Shown piece after piece: positions 23,246 through 35,472 of a DNA stretch of 64,000 bases (position 1 is the first letter of the stretch; each line of letters opens with the position of its first letter). The DNA is from Erodium maritimum (taxonomy: Eukaryota > Streptophyta > Magnoliopsida > Geraniales > Geraniaceae), in the NCBI GenBank assembly GCA_963921825.1, contig OY997590.1, positions 54,302,012-54,366,011 of the forward strand, written 5' to 3'. The position numbers and the translations under genes are program-made. The notes beneath the pieces are model-generated. The model ran no database searches. It was not told the origin of the DNA and was given only the letters and a program-made list of their open reading frames with translations.

Positions 23246-23270
23246 AAAAAAAAAATTAACGGTATATTAA

Positions 23271-25055
23271 TAAATATAATATACAAAAAACACATATTAG
23301 AATTTTCAACTTAAAATTCATCAAACAAATGAAGAAATAAAACATTTAAATTTTTTTTTATAGTGGGGTGATGTTAGAAATGAACCAAAATATATTTTGA
23401 AGGAAGATTGAGATCGCAAAATTTTGAGAAAATGAGCTCTTGAGCTCTCTGGTTTAGCCTTATGCTGCAGCTGTGTTCCGTGGCCCCCAAGTCATCTATT
23501 ACAAGTTTTAATTGGTTCGGTTCCAAATCATTTGGGTGGGTTTTTGTAATGTTGCTAGCCGTTAGGTTTGGGTATTTTAGGTTCAGTTGTTCTTGGTTTT
23601 TCATCTGTACCTACTCCTCCATGTATCCTCTTATCTCTCATAAGAGGATTTAATTTAAAGATGCTATTACTGATAAAAAAAAAGGTGACACGCCTAATTT
23701 TGCATCGCCCAATTAAGTGATAGACACTAAAACGAGGGCAACATAACTTTTAAAAACTATGTCATCTTGATGTGAATCTGGTATAGTGTATTATCAAACT
23801 TTTGATCAAACCATTCATAGTGATGAGAATCAACAGTTTAAGGGTAGTTTCCAAATTTAAAATTTTATATTCATCACATGGTCGATATTTTTAAAAAATT
23901 TGTCCAATTAACTTAACGCTGTAATAAGTTCATTGTTAATCCTTGTGAAATGTTGACACTTAAAAATATAATTGGTGTGATTTGTAAAAGCAACACTAAC
24001 TATCTGTAAAATGAAAAAAAAAATGAAATATTAAAGTATATTTGGTCGAAATCATTCAAACAATGACTTTTTGAAATGTCCATTTTTTAAATCTTATATG
24101 GAGCTTAATTTAAAGAATAAATAAATGTTTCTCAAACAAATGCAATATTACCAAACAACCTCTTAAGAGTATAGAACTTTTCAGACTACTTCATTTAGCA
24201 TAGGCCCCCAAAATTGAATCAACATTAATAGAAGATGAGCTCTTAATGTTTTGATTTCAATGTCCCCAGTTATTCATAGGAATTTTCTCTTAAAGTTGGG
24301 GATATTTTCCTTCACATATGCATATTTGTCTACCATCAATTTTCAGGGGCACTTCTATTGGAACCCTAATCAAGAATCATATGCTTTAGAATTTTGTTTT
24401 TCAAAGTTTGAATCAGCTAGTCACATTCAATAAAAGACAATGCATGTCTCTCATGGAAAAGAATGAACACATCTTGGAGATGGTGTACTACACAAGAGTG
24501 GCATCATATTCTTAAAATCATGGGAAGAACAAATAATCGGTAGACGATGACCGAAGCAGCCTCGAGCTCTTATGCAAGCATGAGGGTGTGTCTCGAGTAT
24601 TGAATTTCTGACGGGTAATATAAATGTGTACTGAATCTTCTAGTGAACAAAAACATTCTGAACACATATATGTGTTTGATTTATCTTCAAAGGATTGATT
24701 GATATGTTGGAAGACAAAAATGGAAAGTATTGTTGTGGGCATCTTTTATATTCCAGATTTGATAACTTCCAAATTGTTGAATGTTTCAGATATGAGCTAG
24801 CAACTGATTTGATTTAGCTATCATTCTTGCTCTTGCTATATATGTATGCATGTTATTGCTAAACTTGAACCACATTGCCGAATCTACGTTTATAAGTTAT
24901 TAAATTGAAAGGGTGTGTGCGAAGAATAAAAATGAAAATTAATTTAAATGGTCGGTAAGTTAATAACAAATTATTATTTTCCCATCGATATGTGTATACT
25001 GATTGACATTTGTCCCACACCAAGGAAATTGCAAAGCTTACATGCATAAATGACT
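23271..25055. other. Spacer with a possible 5'-truncated retroposon (about 23386-23683)
   Basis: No ORF has protein similarity. At 23674-23683 the sequence tactgataaaaaaaaagg ends like the LINE tails in this window. The preceding 300 bp, including the T-rich cctcttatctctcataagagg, resemble a LINE 3' UTR, so a truncated insertion is likely, although I found no convincing target duplication. The remainder to 25055 is AT-rich with nothing recognisable. Confidence 0.4.
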
Positions 25056-25064
25056 AAATTAAAA

Positions 25065-25497
25065 GGGAAAACTATCAATACCTACCCAAAACCATGCCCC
25101 TTTAACTGATGTTTACCTTGAAATTTAAAGTTAACTGATGCATACCCTGAAGTTACGACTTGTAACTAAAAACCCTTCTATCAGCTAAAATGACGAAAAT
25201 ACCCTCAATGATAATTTCAGATAATTTTTTAAAATATAAATGAAGTGATTTTTTAAATAAAAATGAAGTCGTTTAATAAGTAAATATATATATATATATA
25301 TATAACAAAATTAATTTTTAAATAATTTTTTAAACATAATTATTGGAGTGCAATTGAGGGTATTTTCGTCATTTTAGCTGACGGAGGGGTTTTGAGTTAC
25401 ATTTCGAAACTTAAGGGTATGCATCAGTTAACTTTAAACTTCATGGTAAACATCAGTTAAATGGGCATGATTTTGGGTAGGTATTGGTAGTTTTCCC
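25065..25497. mobile_element. Foldback MITE (Mutator-type), 433 bp
   Basis: The ends gggaaaactatcaatacctaccc... and their inverted copy at the right (ending ...ggtagttttccc) form long terminal inverted repeats of about 150 bp. They are flanked by a perfect 9-bp duplication aaattaaaa (25056-25064 and 25498-25506). The centre is AT-rich with a TA microsatellite (25284-25304). It has no coding capacity. A 9-bp duplication with GGGAAA termini fits Mutator-like MITEs. Confidence 0.93.
25284..25304. repeat. TA dinucleotide repeat
   Basis: A (TA)n run of about 10 units lies at the loop region of the foldback MITE. Confidence 0.9.
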
Positions 25498-25506
25498 AAA
25501 TTAAAA

Positions 25507-25691
25507 TGGTAAATGCAGAAGTGGTTATGGTTCACATATTGGTTACCTTTCTAATCACGAACGAAAACATGATTAGTAACTAATGAATTTATATAATCTA
25601 ACTAGAGATATAAAAATACAATTTTGCATGGGCAGGGTTGTAATAATAATTTACACATAATCTAATTAGAGAAGAGAGAGATTGTAGGGAG
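25507..25691. other. Short spacer between foldback elements
   Basis: About 185 bp of AT-rich DNA without features separates the first and second foldback elements. Confidence 0.6.
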
Positions 25692-25700
25692 CATCCTAAT

Positions 25701-27053
25701 AGAGGAGAAATCTGGTGAGAACCATGTTTTAACGTAGGAATCGCGAGGACCAATCTAAGTCATTCATTTTAAGAATGAATGGATGAGATGCAATTGAGTA
25801 GTTGACTTGTTGACTGCAAAAAACAGCATTTTTTAGTTAGTGGTAAGGGCTTTTTAGTAAAACTATCATATATTTTTTTTTAACCAATTCACCAATTTAA
25901 TTTTTCCCGCTTCGTTTGAACTCCGATTGACGTCAAACTTGCGCCATTAAATTTGTTTTTTTAAGGGCTTTCAATCAAGATCAGCCATGAATATATTTTG
26001 AAGCACGAAAAAAAAAATTATTTCGGGGTTGATTTTTTTAAAAAAAAATCTAGGTAATTTTTATCAACACGTTGCTCTGGATTTATCAACACTTTTACAT
26101 TGGTTTTATCAACACTTTACACTGGTTTTATCACCTCATTTTCCAAAACTGATCATGATTTTATCACCTCATCGCGTGCTTTTTATGAACACTAGTTTTA
26201 TCAACACTAAACACTAGGTTTATCATTCAAATTACGTGTGTTTTATCACCCCCATCACATGTTTTTTTGAAGCACGAAATTTTTTTATTTCGGAGCTGGT
26301 TTTTAAAGAAATTATATATGGGTAATTTTTATCAACACTTTGCTCTGGGTTTATCAACACTTTACCCTGGTTTTATCAACACTTTACAATGGTTTTATCA
26401 CCCTATTCTCCAAAACTGATCATGATTTTTATCATCTCATCACGGGCTTTATATGAACACCAGTTTTATCAACACTAAACACTAGATTTATCATTGAATT
26501 ATGTGTTTTTTTATCACCCCATCATAAGTTTTTTTTTATCAACGTTAAACTCTAGTGTATCACACTTATTATCAAACTTGAAAATGGTTTTTATCACCTC
26601 ATTACATGTTTTTTTTATCAACATTTAACACTAGTTTGGTACTCCGATATAAAACATTTATTAGTGAACATTTATTAACGCTCAACATTATTTTTATCAC
26701 CTTGATATAAATTTTTATTTTCGTGCTTCAAAATATATGCATGACTGATCTTGATTTAAAGCTCTTGAAAAAAGAAAAATATTGGCGCAAGTTTGAAGTT
26801 AATCGGAGTTCAAACGAATTGGGAAATATTAAATTAGTGAATTGGTGAAGAAAAAAATGGACACTTGTCCACATGGCACCATGCTATTACAATTATGTCC
26901 TTGCTTGTGTGAGAATGGATGAAAGTGGCGTGTATGGGGTTGGATTAAGGTGATGATGTGGCATTTTGATGAGTGTTGGATCATAGGTGATAGTGGCTAG
27001 GATTGGTTCTCATGGTTTCTATATTAAGAGTGGTTCTCAATAGATTTCTCCTC
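25701..27053. mobile_element. Foldback element with internal TTTATCAACAC minisatellite
   Basis: The 1353-bp element has termini (a)gaggagaaatct and an inverted right copy, matching over about 23 bp with two differences. It has a perfect 9-bp duplication catcctaat (25692-25700 and 27054-27062). A second, inner inverted repeat of about 130 bp pairs 25878-26010 with 26705-26850; it includes the block gaagcacgaaa next to a run related to gatcagccatgaatatattt. Between these lies a 269-bp direct duplication (units from 25999 and 26268) full of tttatcaacac and tttatcacc motifs. No ORF is present. The 9-bp duplication suggests a Mutator-like origin. Confidence 0.88.
26045..26700. repeat. TTTATCAACAC / TTTATCACC minisatellite
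   Basis: More than fifteen imperfect copies of a 20-25 bp unit built on tttatcaacactttacactgg or tttatcacctcat occupy the centre of the foldback element. They alternate in phase with the 269-bp duplication. Confidence 0.85.
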
Positions 27054-27091
27054 CATCCTAATATGCAATCCGAATCAGACCATTATTTATA

Positions 27092-28202
27092 GGGGAAAAT
27101 TTCATTTTACCACCCTGTCAAACATTTAACTTCAGTTTCATACCTTGGCATAAATTTTTATCAGTTTCATACCCTGACAAACTTTTAATTTCACTTTCAT
27201 ACCCAGCCGGGTAAAATGTCCAAAATACCCCTAACTATTACTCAAATTTTCATCACATGCCATTGCCTCAGAATTTGAAAAGAGGTGAAATGACAATAAT
27301 ACCCTTCATTGTTTAGGGTGTTAAACTGAAAATTTCAATAATTTTAAAACAAAATTAGTTTTTTTTATAAATTCAATTTCTAATTTCAAAAAATCAGATT
27401 TTAATTTTAAAAATACATAAAAAAAAGTTTTTTTTATATAATTTTTTTTTATTAAAAACAGTTTTTTATATAAAAAATCATTTTTATTAAAAAAAAAAAA
27501 GATACGACTTCGTCTTCTCCGGACACCTCTCCGGCCACCCAGCTCCGCCGGCGTCGTCCCCGACCCCACCCAGCTCTACCGGCGTCGTCCCCGAGCCCTC
27601 CCACTTCACCGGCGCCGTCCCCGTCGTCCCCGGCGTGGTTCAGATCTGAACCACGCCGGGGACGACGGGGACGACGCCGGCGAAGTGAGAGGGGTCGCGG
27701 ACGACGCCGGCGAAGTGGGAGGGGTCGGGGACGACGCCGAAGGAGCTGGGTGGCCGGAGACCACACCGGAGAAGACGACTGCGAGCTCCAGTTTTTTTTT
27801 TTAAATAAATAAAATTAATTTTTTTAAAAAATAAAACTGTTTTTAATAAAAAAATATTTTTATATAATTTTTTTTTATGTATTTTTAAAATTAAAATCTG
27901 ATTTTTTGAAATTAAAAATTGAATTTATAAAAAAAACTGATTTTGTTTTAAAATTATTGAAATTTTCAGTTTAACACCCTAAACAATGAAGGGTATTATT
28001 GTCATTTCACCTCTTTTCAAATTCTGAGGTAATGGCATGGGATGAAAATTTGAGTAATAGTTAGGGGTATTTTGGACATTTTACCCGGCTGGGTATGAAA
28101 GTGAAATTAAAAGTTTGCCAGGGTATGAAACTGATAAAAATTTATGCCAGGGTATGAAACTGAAGTTAAATGTTTGACAGGGTGGTAAAATGAAATTTTC
28201 CC
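27092..28202. mobile_element. Near-perfect 1.1-kb palindromic foldback element
   Basis: Two arms of about 555 bp meet at the perfect centre ggttcagatctgaacc (about 27637-27652). In the outer 330 bp of each arm I see only about seven mismatches, and pairing continues with more differences into the GC-rich core (about 27510-27785). The ends are ggggaaaatttcattttacc and its inverted copy. A perfect 9-bp duplication ttatttata lies at 27083-27091 and 28203-28211. The outer arms share the 'catacc(c)tggca' sub-repeat design with the 9855-10707 MITE. It has no transposase. A transcript through it would form a very long hairpin. Confidence 0.95.
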
Positions 28203-28317
28203 TTATTTATATGGCTTTCTGATTATTTGTAATATATGCCTTATTGTCACCTTTTCTGCTTTATTCACAACTGAAATGCAATCCTTCCCTGTATGATGAA
28301 ATGTGAATTTTTTTTTA

Positions 28318-29190
28318 TCAGCAAAACATTAATTAAATTATAACCTCCTTTGAGGTAAAAGAGGAGATATAAGAGTGTTCATGGATCTACAAGACTTTAG
28401 TCCCTTGTAGTCACTGAAATGGCAAGTGAAAGGAGACAATTTCAGTACAAAAAACCATATACTGATAGCTAAACTGAGAACCAAAAGATGAGGGTTGTGA
28501 GTGATGATGCTGAGGGAATTGGGAGGATTAATCCCAAATGAAAATGCAGCAGCAGCTGTTGTGACCTATGAGGATTGTGCAGGTGGTAGGTAATAAGGTG
28601 GTAGCAGCTGTGTGAAGATGTAGAAATGTTGTAGTAGATGCAAATAAAGGTGTTGAATGTTGTAGTAGATGCAGATAAAGGTGTTGAATTGGTGAGTAAA
28701 TTTGAAGTGGTGGATATGAATTGTAGCAGCAAACTTGTATTTGGAATTGTTGAATTTCTTTGATCTTGCTTGAGAAAAGGTTGTTGAGTCTGCAATGCTT
28801 AAGAAGTCCAAAGAGGATTATGTGGGATTGCTTGCAAATTCACCTTTGGATAATGAAGCTTCTTGAGGCTGAGATGATAGGGACCAAACCTTCAGTAAGA
28901 GGATGTCCACAGAGAAACAACCTGATAAGAGAAAGAAGACACAAGACCTGTCCTAGAAGAGTCTACAATGAGAGACCAACAACCAGGACAGAAAGGAAAA
29001 AAAGACTCAAACCTAAACACAACACCTAACCACACACCACAAGAATAAGGAGTAGAAAGCCCACACACAGAAGGAAAAAAAGAGCCCCAAGGAAACAGGA
29101 CACCCTCACCAAACACTCCACTTCCTTAACCAGCCCTCCCGACCCCCCTTCCCAAAACCCAGATGGAACATCAAAGAACAGGTCTTCAAG
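28318..29190 (-). other. LINE-C 3' UTR
   Basis: No coding similarity is seen. In sense orientation there is a CT- and A-rich tail. A tandem pair of a unit of about 32 bp containing gtagtagatgca and aataaaggtgttgaat lies at about 28629-28692. The end in gctgataaaaaaaa matches LINE-B and the 23683 fragment. Confidence 0.7.
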
Positions 29191-32100
29191 CTCCACAAGC
29201 TCTTGGAGCAACTTGCCAAGAATGGAAGGAGAAGCCAAAGCCTTGGAGAGAGAAGTTTTCCCATTCCAGACTAAAGGATTGATGAACAATTTTTTGGAAT
29301 ATTTCTTCAGAAGAGAGACAATCAGCATTGAAGATGAAGGCATTTCTTGCCAGCCAGATTTGCCAAGCAGTGATAAGAACAATATTTCTTCAGCATTTCC
29401 TTAACTTTCTTTCCATCGTAGAAGACCAGGAGGAAAGAAGTTGTTTAAAGTCTGCAGGTAAAGATCCAAACACCCCCCACCAATTGAAATTTTTTGACCA
29501 AATTTCCCAAGCTATCTAACAATGAAGAAGCACATGAGGGCCATCTTCCAAATCAACCTCACATCTTGGACAGGTAATGCCATGGAGAGATAATCGAAGC
29601 CCTCTAGTAACTAAGAAGCACTTGGTAGGAATGGCATATAGACAGGCCAACCAACCAAAGGCAGCAATTTTTGGGGGGATTTCAGGAAGCCAAAGACTCT
29701 TTGTCCGGGAAGCATTGATGGAGGGAGCAGCACCTTGAGTGTCAAGCAAGGTATAAAGCTTTTTAACAGAGAAACCTTTTGAGTCCCATGACCAAATCAA
29801 AGCATCATCTTCAGTTGATAAATGAACTGAATTTAAAATATTGGATAGAGCAATCCACTCATGTTCAGCCCTTCCTCTAGGGGTACATCTGAAATTTAGA
29901 TCCCAAGTATCTAATGACCAGGCTTCTGAAACAGGAAACTTCTTGCCTTGTGATGATCTGAATTATCTAGGGAATAAGTTTTTAAAACTGACATCTCCCC
30001 ACCATAAATCATACCAGAAAAGAGCCATATCCCCTCTCCCCACTTTCCAGCTTAACCCCTTTATTCCAAAGAGGTCTAGAAAAAAGGATCTTTATTTAGA
30101 GCAAGTATATGGGACATGAAACTTGAGCTTCCTATTTCTTCAAAGTTTGAGAGATCCCAATCAGTATCTTTCCACCCATATTTACTGATGATGACAAGCT
30201 TCCAAAGAGATGATCTTTCAAGAGCAAACCTCCACCACCATTTAGCTAGGAGGGCAATGTTCATTTGAGAAAGGTTTTTTATTCCTAACCCTCCCTCAGC
30301 TTTTGACTTGCAGACTGTATGCCAATTGACTTTGCTGAAGCATCTTGCTTTATCTGATCCATGCCATAAGAATCTCATTTGCCAGGAGTTCATAGTCTTT
30401 ATAATACCTTTTGGAGCTCTTATTATGGAGAAGAAGTAGAGTGGCAGAGCATTTAGAGTAGTTCTAATAAGAGTAATTCTGCCTCCAAATGAAAGAAGTT
30501 TTGCTTTCCACAGCCCCAGAGTAGCTTTAAATCTTTGTATGATTGGTTCCCAAGTGATCAGTCTTTTTGGATTAGCACCCTAAGGAAAACCTAGGTAAAT
30601 GAAGGGTAATGATTCTACTGCACAGTCCAATATACTTAGAGCACTTGCTTCTTCTTCTTCATTTAGATTGAATGAGATGACATTGGATTTTGCATAGTTA
30701 ACTGAGAGACCAGAAACTAATTTGAACATTGATAGAGCATACTTGTGGCACAAGTAACTGGAGATGGAAGCTTTACTGAAGATAATTGTATCATCTGCAA
30801 ATTGTAGATGAGAAATCAAAGGGCCTGTGTTATTGATTTGAATACCTTGAATCATTCCTGCTTGAACACTTAAGGTAATGATCTGATTAAGTCCCTCAGC
30901 AACAATAACAAATATAATTGGAGAGAGTGCACATCCTTGCCTTAATCCTCTTGTCATTTGAAAATCTGGACTAGGGGAACCATTTATTAATACTGAGACA
31001 TAAGCTGTAAAACAAGACATCATCCACCTCTTCCATAATGATCCAAAGCCCATTCTTGTTAAAATTTTCATCACAAATCTCCAACTGACTTTGTCAAAGG
31101 CCTTTTCAAAATCAGCTTTGAAAATAATGGCCTTTTGCTTTGATGTTTTGAGATAATTCACTACCTCATAGGCTATTAAAGCACCATCTATGATTTGCGT
31201 CCCTGAGATGAACCCTGACTGTTGGTCCCCAACTAAGCAATTGATCACTTCCTTTAACCTTGTAGATAAAAGCTTTGAAAGTATTTTATAAGGCCCCCCA
31301 TCAGGCTTATTGGTCTAAAGTCATCAAAAGTCAAGGGAGTTGAGTTTTTTGGAATCAGGGTTAAGAAGGAGGAATTTAATCCTTTTCCAATCTGACCTGA
31401 GTAGTAGAAGCCTTGCACAAAATTCAGCACATCAACCTTTATAATCTGCAAACAAATCTGAAAGAATTTGAGAGAAAATCCATCTGGTCCTGGGGCTTTG
31501 TCTGCAGCACAAGCCATGACAGCTTGATATACTTCCTCTTCAAGAAAAGGTCTTTCCAACCAAAGCTGCTGATCTGGAGTAAGTGTTTGAAATGGGAGAT
31601 TTGACAAGTCTATGTCTGTGGTATCTGAAGATTTAAATCTAGAAGCAAAGTGTTGAGAAGCTGCCAATTTAATCTCAGAGGGAGTAGACAGAAGTATATC
31701 ATTTTCCATAATATGGGAGATTCTTTTCTTTGTATCCTGAAAGTTTGCCAATCTGTGGAAGAACTTTGACCCTTGATCCCCTTCATGGATCCATTTTTTT
31801 CTAGCCTTTTGACTCCATAACTTTGAGAGTGCTTTATACTTATTGATCAGCTCAGCCTTAAGTTGCCCTCTCCTTGAACATTCTTGAGGAGATAGAGATC
31901 TACTTTCTACCAAGTTGTCTAGAGTCTCAATTTCTGAGGTCAAAATAATGATTTTAGAATCAAGGAATCCAAAGACTTGTCTATTCCAGACTTTGAGATC
32001 TGCCCTGAGCAACTTTAGTTTCATCCATAAAACATAATGAGGCTGTACTGTGACTTGATAGGAGTTCCAAAAACCTTGGATAGCTGGAAGGAACCTGATG

Positions 32101-32852
32101 TCTTCAGTCCAAATATTCAAAAAATTGAAGGGCCTAGGCCCCCAATCCACCACATTATCATACAATATCAAAGGCTTGTGATCAGATATAGTCCTTGGAA
32201 GACAGCATTGGGTGAGAGATTGATGCAGCATTAGAAAATCTTGACTGATCAGAAACCTATCAATTTTGGATGCTCTTGATTGAGTACCAAACCAGGTAAA
32301 CTTTCCTCCCTTTAAAGGTAGATCAATGAGACCTAAATTGGCAATAAGAGTCTGAAGATTAAGCATGTCTGAGCCACTTCTTCTGAGGCTTGATCTTTAT
32401 TACACTACTAGAACAACATTAAAGTCTCCTCCTAATAAAATAAGAACATTTGGTTGTAGCTTTTGAATCTCCACTTCAATTTCAATCCATGGGGATTTTC
32501 TTTCAGCTCTGGAATTGGAAGCATAAATGTTGACAATGCAGCAGGGTCTATTTAAGCTGTAATAGTTCTAAGCCAGAATAAAGCTCCAATTATAGGCCTA
32601 GAGCTTGTGATGATGAAGTCTTTGTTTTTCCAGATTGATAAGATCCCCCCCAGATTGGCCAATAGCATTAATAAAGACTGAACTCCAGCCCATTTGAAGC
32701 CCACATAAATTGAAGAAGTTGTCTGGCATTACTTCAAGCTTTGTTTCCTGTAGGAGTATAAAGGATGGTTCTTGCTTGTACACCAAGTTATTGAAAGCTC
32801 TCCTCTTTTGAGAAGAGGAAATTCCTCTCACATTCCAGGAGAGGAATTTCAT
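29190..32852 (-). pseudogene. LINE-C ORF2: endonuclease, reverse transcriptase, zf-RVT
   Basis: The start is at 32852 (MKFLSWNVRG), 7 nt after the ORF1 stop. Endonuclease motifs are SWNVRG, LLQETK (about 32745), GDFNVV (about 32410-32427) and SDHKPL (about 32175-32190). RT motifs are ADKAPGPDGF (about 31485-31510), DDFRPISLM (about 31310), FISGTQIIDG (about 31190), FKADFEKAFDKV (about 31110), LRQGCALSPII (about 30940) and FADD (about 30790). The zf-RVT with CPRC and H/C residues spans about 29516-29800. Lesions include a frameshift after 32598, breaks near 31250 and 30580, and one near 30075. The RT is more diverged from LINE-A and LINE-B than those two are from each other. Confidence 0.93.
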
Positions 32853-32859
32853 GGTAGCT

Positions 32860-34427
32860 TCAAAGTAAGAGAGGAGGAGAGGGCCTCTTGCCCTTGATTA
32901 AATTAGATTCAGTATCCCTATCAAGATCAACAAAGTCCTCCTCAGACCCTCCTTCAAAGGCAACAACATCATTTTGCAAGTCTTCAAGGTCTCTGAGTTG
33001 ATAAAGAATTTCTTGATCAGGAGCTGAAGAAGTTAAGCCTATGGCTTGGCCAAAACCCCAAGCTATTTCAGTTGTAGTTTTCTCCTTGAGAAATTTTAGA
33101 GCTTTGTTTGAACCTGGAAATGCAGCAGCATCCTTAACTTTGGAATGAGGGCTTTGGGGTTGCTTCTGATAAACCCAAAAAATCTGCAGTCTCAAGAACT
33201 TGTGCTTGTTCCAAAGGAGAAGAAATTAGGGACTCTGAGGTTGGGGTTTCAAGGTTGCCACTGTGCAGGAAATCTAGTCCTTGTGGACCCAGAGAGAGGG
33301 TTTGGGAGGGACAAACATCCCTTTGTAAGTCAGATTTGTTCAGCTGAAGGGATGGAAGGAGAGGGTTTTGATTTTGGGACACTCCCAACAATAAATGCTC
33401 AACTGCATTTGTACTTTCCCCCAATATAAAAATGGAATTTGCTTGGTTTGAAGGTAAAACCAGCTGGTTGCTCATTGAACCTTGTGGAAAAGCTTCCGTA
33501 GAACTGATTGAGGGGTTTGAGGGGAGCTGCACAACAGGTTGAGTTGATTGAAGGGAAAGTGTTTGAACTAATGTGGGACCTGGAAAGTGTAAATCAGAAT
33601 TACAAACAAGCATTGTAGTAATTGGGGGTTGCACTGTAGATAATTCTTGGTGGATCATAGTTTGAGTTTGGTGCAGAGATTGAAAAGTGTCAGGGACTAC
33701 TAAGCCTTCAATGTCATCAGAGTGGTTGGTAGTAATTGTGTCATGAATTTGAAGAGGTTGTTGGGATTCTTCCATAAATGGGGCTGGAGCAATCCCCAGA
33801 GAATGTTCTTCATGAATGCATGATAAATGCAAGAGCTGAGCTTGTCTAGGAGTGGGAAAATCATTTATATTCTGAAGTAAATTGATCTGCTCCAAATCAA
33901 GGCTTTGAGTTTGAGCCAGTGAATTTTGAACTCTCTCCAAAGGAGCATCTTCTCCAATATCAGGATCACTCAGAACCAGCTGGGTTGATGGAGTCTGAGC
34001 TGAATCATCCAAAGGGAGATCTTGTCCAGAATCAATAGGGTCTGAGTGAGAGGAGCTGGAAGAGGAAGCTACTATCATATCAGAGTCTGAATCAGAAGAA
34101 AGAGGAGAGCTCAGGATAGGAATCAAAGAGCTGTCTACAGATCAGATCCAAACTTTATATGACTTTGCTCCCAAAGAAATTGCCACTTTCTTAGAGATAG
34201 AATCCAACTTAAAAGAATGAACCAATACATAAGTAATATCCACATAGGTTCCTTTCTTTGAGAGTGGATGGGTAAAAATCAGAGTTCCATGACCAGCTAT
34301 GGCAGCTTGAAATGTTTCCTCACACCAACCTTGATAAGGTATACCATGAACTGCTACCCAAGATAAACTTCCACTAATGCCACAGAAGTTTTTAAACCCT
34401 GGGATGAAGGTTAGCCAAGTGTGCAAC
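32860..34427 (-). pseudogene. LINE-C ORF1, C-terminal part
   Basis: Sense runs from 34427 downward. The first 95 codons are the second half of the DUF4283-like domain (LSWVAVHGIPYQGWCEETF). A stop or frame change near 34140 is followed by a long Ser/Gln/Leu-rich disordered tail (34126-33134), then a frameshift into the final segment ending at a TGA, 32860-32862. LINE-B has a corresponding low-complexity tail. The gypsy element entered this ORF at 34427/46427, so the upstream domain half is found at 46427-46583. Confidence 0.85.
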
Positions 34428-35366
34428 TGTAAGAACCACTCCCGGTAGATCCCGGTCGAACCGGTGACTTTTAAGACAAGTTTGACTTTTTGCCGGAAAA
34501 GTCAACCGATGACTCAGAAGGTCATTCAGGGCTTTTCCGGGGCCCAAAATGCTTAGCCGTCATCACGGTTGGATTAATTGGGCTGTTTCCTTTCATTTGA
34601 GTATAATATTGAAGGAAGTCAAATTTGGTCAAAATTGGACTTTTTATCGACTAAAACAATATTAATTATTGTGCTAGAAATTATTTTGGAAAGCTAGAGG
34701 ACCTACTTGGACACTTGTCATTATTTGGTTAGAAGAGAGAAAAGGGAGTGGTCTTGGACCACTATACCCTCCTAAAAGCCCCTACAAGGGAAAATATCTA
34801 AAGGGCTTTTAGTCATTAACCAACTCTAGGTCTTATATGGAATTGGAAGACCAAAAACACCTCATTTGTTGTGTGTAGCCGAAATTTGAGAGAAAAGGAA
34901 GAGAGAGGAGCTCCATGGAGTCTTGAAGAAGAAGCAAAGGAAAAAGAAGCAACTTGGTGCCATTTCCTATCTCTTCCTTCTCCATTTCATCATCATCTTC
35001 TCCATCTCACTCCCCTAAAGGTAATGGAACTAGCTACATCTCTTTTCCCTTCATCTCATCTCTTGGGTTTTGGTTTGGGTTTGCTAGAAGTTGTTGGATT
35101 TGATTGAAATGAGGTTAGATGATGTTGCTAAGAAGTTTTGATGAGTTTTTGATGGAAAACCTTGGATTTAATGGAGTTTTTGATTTGATTTTGATTTGGA
35201 GAATCCTTGGAAACTTGATTATTTGTTGATTCCTACCATGGGTAGAGGAGTTTTGGAGGTATTTGACTGTCTTGAGAGTTGGAGATGGTTAAAAATGGAA
35301 TTTGGTAGTGGATTTTCGGAGAAAAGGAGCTGGAGGTTGAAGAAGGGCGAGACTGCCCTGGAGCGC

Positions 35367-35472
35367 CACGGATTCCGTGACGGGCGACGTCACGGCTCCG
35401 TGAGGGAGTCCGTGACGGCACACGTCACAGCTCCGTGACGTCATCCGTGAGGGGTGATGTCACGACTCCGTG
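35367..35472 (+). repeat. 35-bp period palindrome array (gypsy 5' LTR)
   Basis: Units are at 35391 (cacggctccgtg), 35426 and 35461, each 35 bp apart. An extra unit at 35367 carries a one-base insertion at its centre. TGACGTCA occurs at 35436-35443, in the linker. Confidence 0.93.

Larger units (their letters stand above)
16672..23253 (+). mobile_element. LINE-B: full-length L1-type retrotransposon
   Basis: The element is 6.58 kb and ends in tgatcaaaaaaaaaa. It is flanked by a perfect 17-bp repeat aattaacggtatattaa (16655-16671 and 23254-23270; the first A's may belong to the tail). It therefore has an intact 5' end. It carries a 5' UTR of about 175 bp, ORF1 (16847-18878), ORF2 (18875-22532) and a 3' UTR of about 0.7 kb. 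It is inactive because of several stops and frameshifts. The long, still perfect duplication suggests that the insertion is not very old. Confidence 0.96.

Noticed and set aside
27452..27766. Arg/Pro-rich ORF in the palindrome core
   Set aside because: It arises from ccggcgtcgtcccc repeats read on either arm; there is no start context or domain.
35436..35443. Single TGACGTCA as a stand-alone as-1/CRE enhancer
   Set aside because: It is present in the gypsy LTR arrays but not in S1; it is a linker variant within the 35-bp array.
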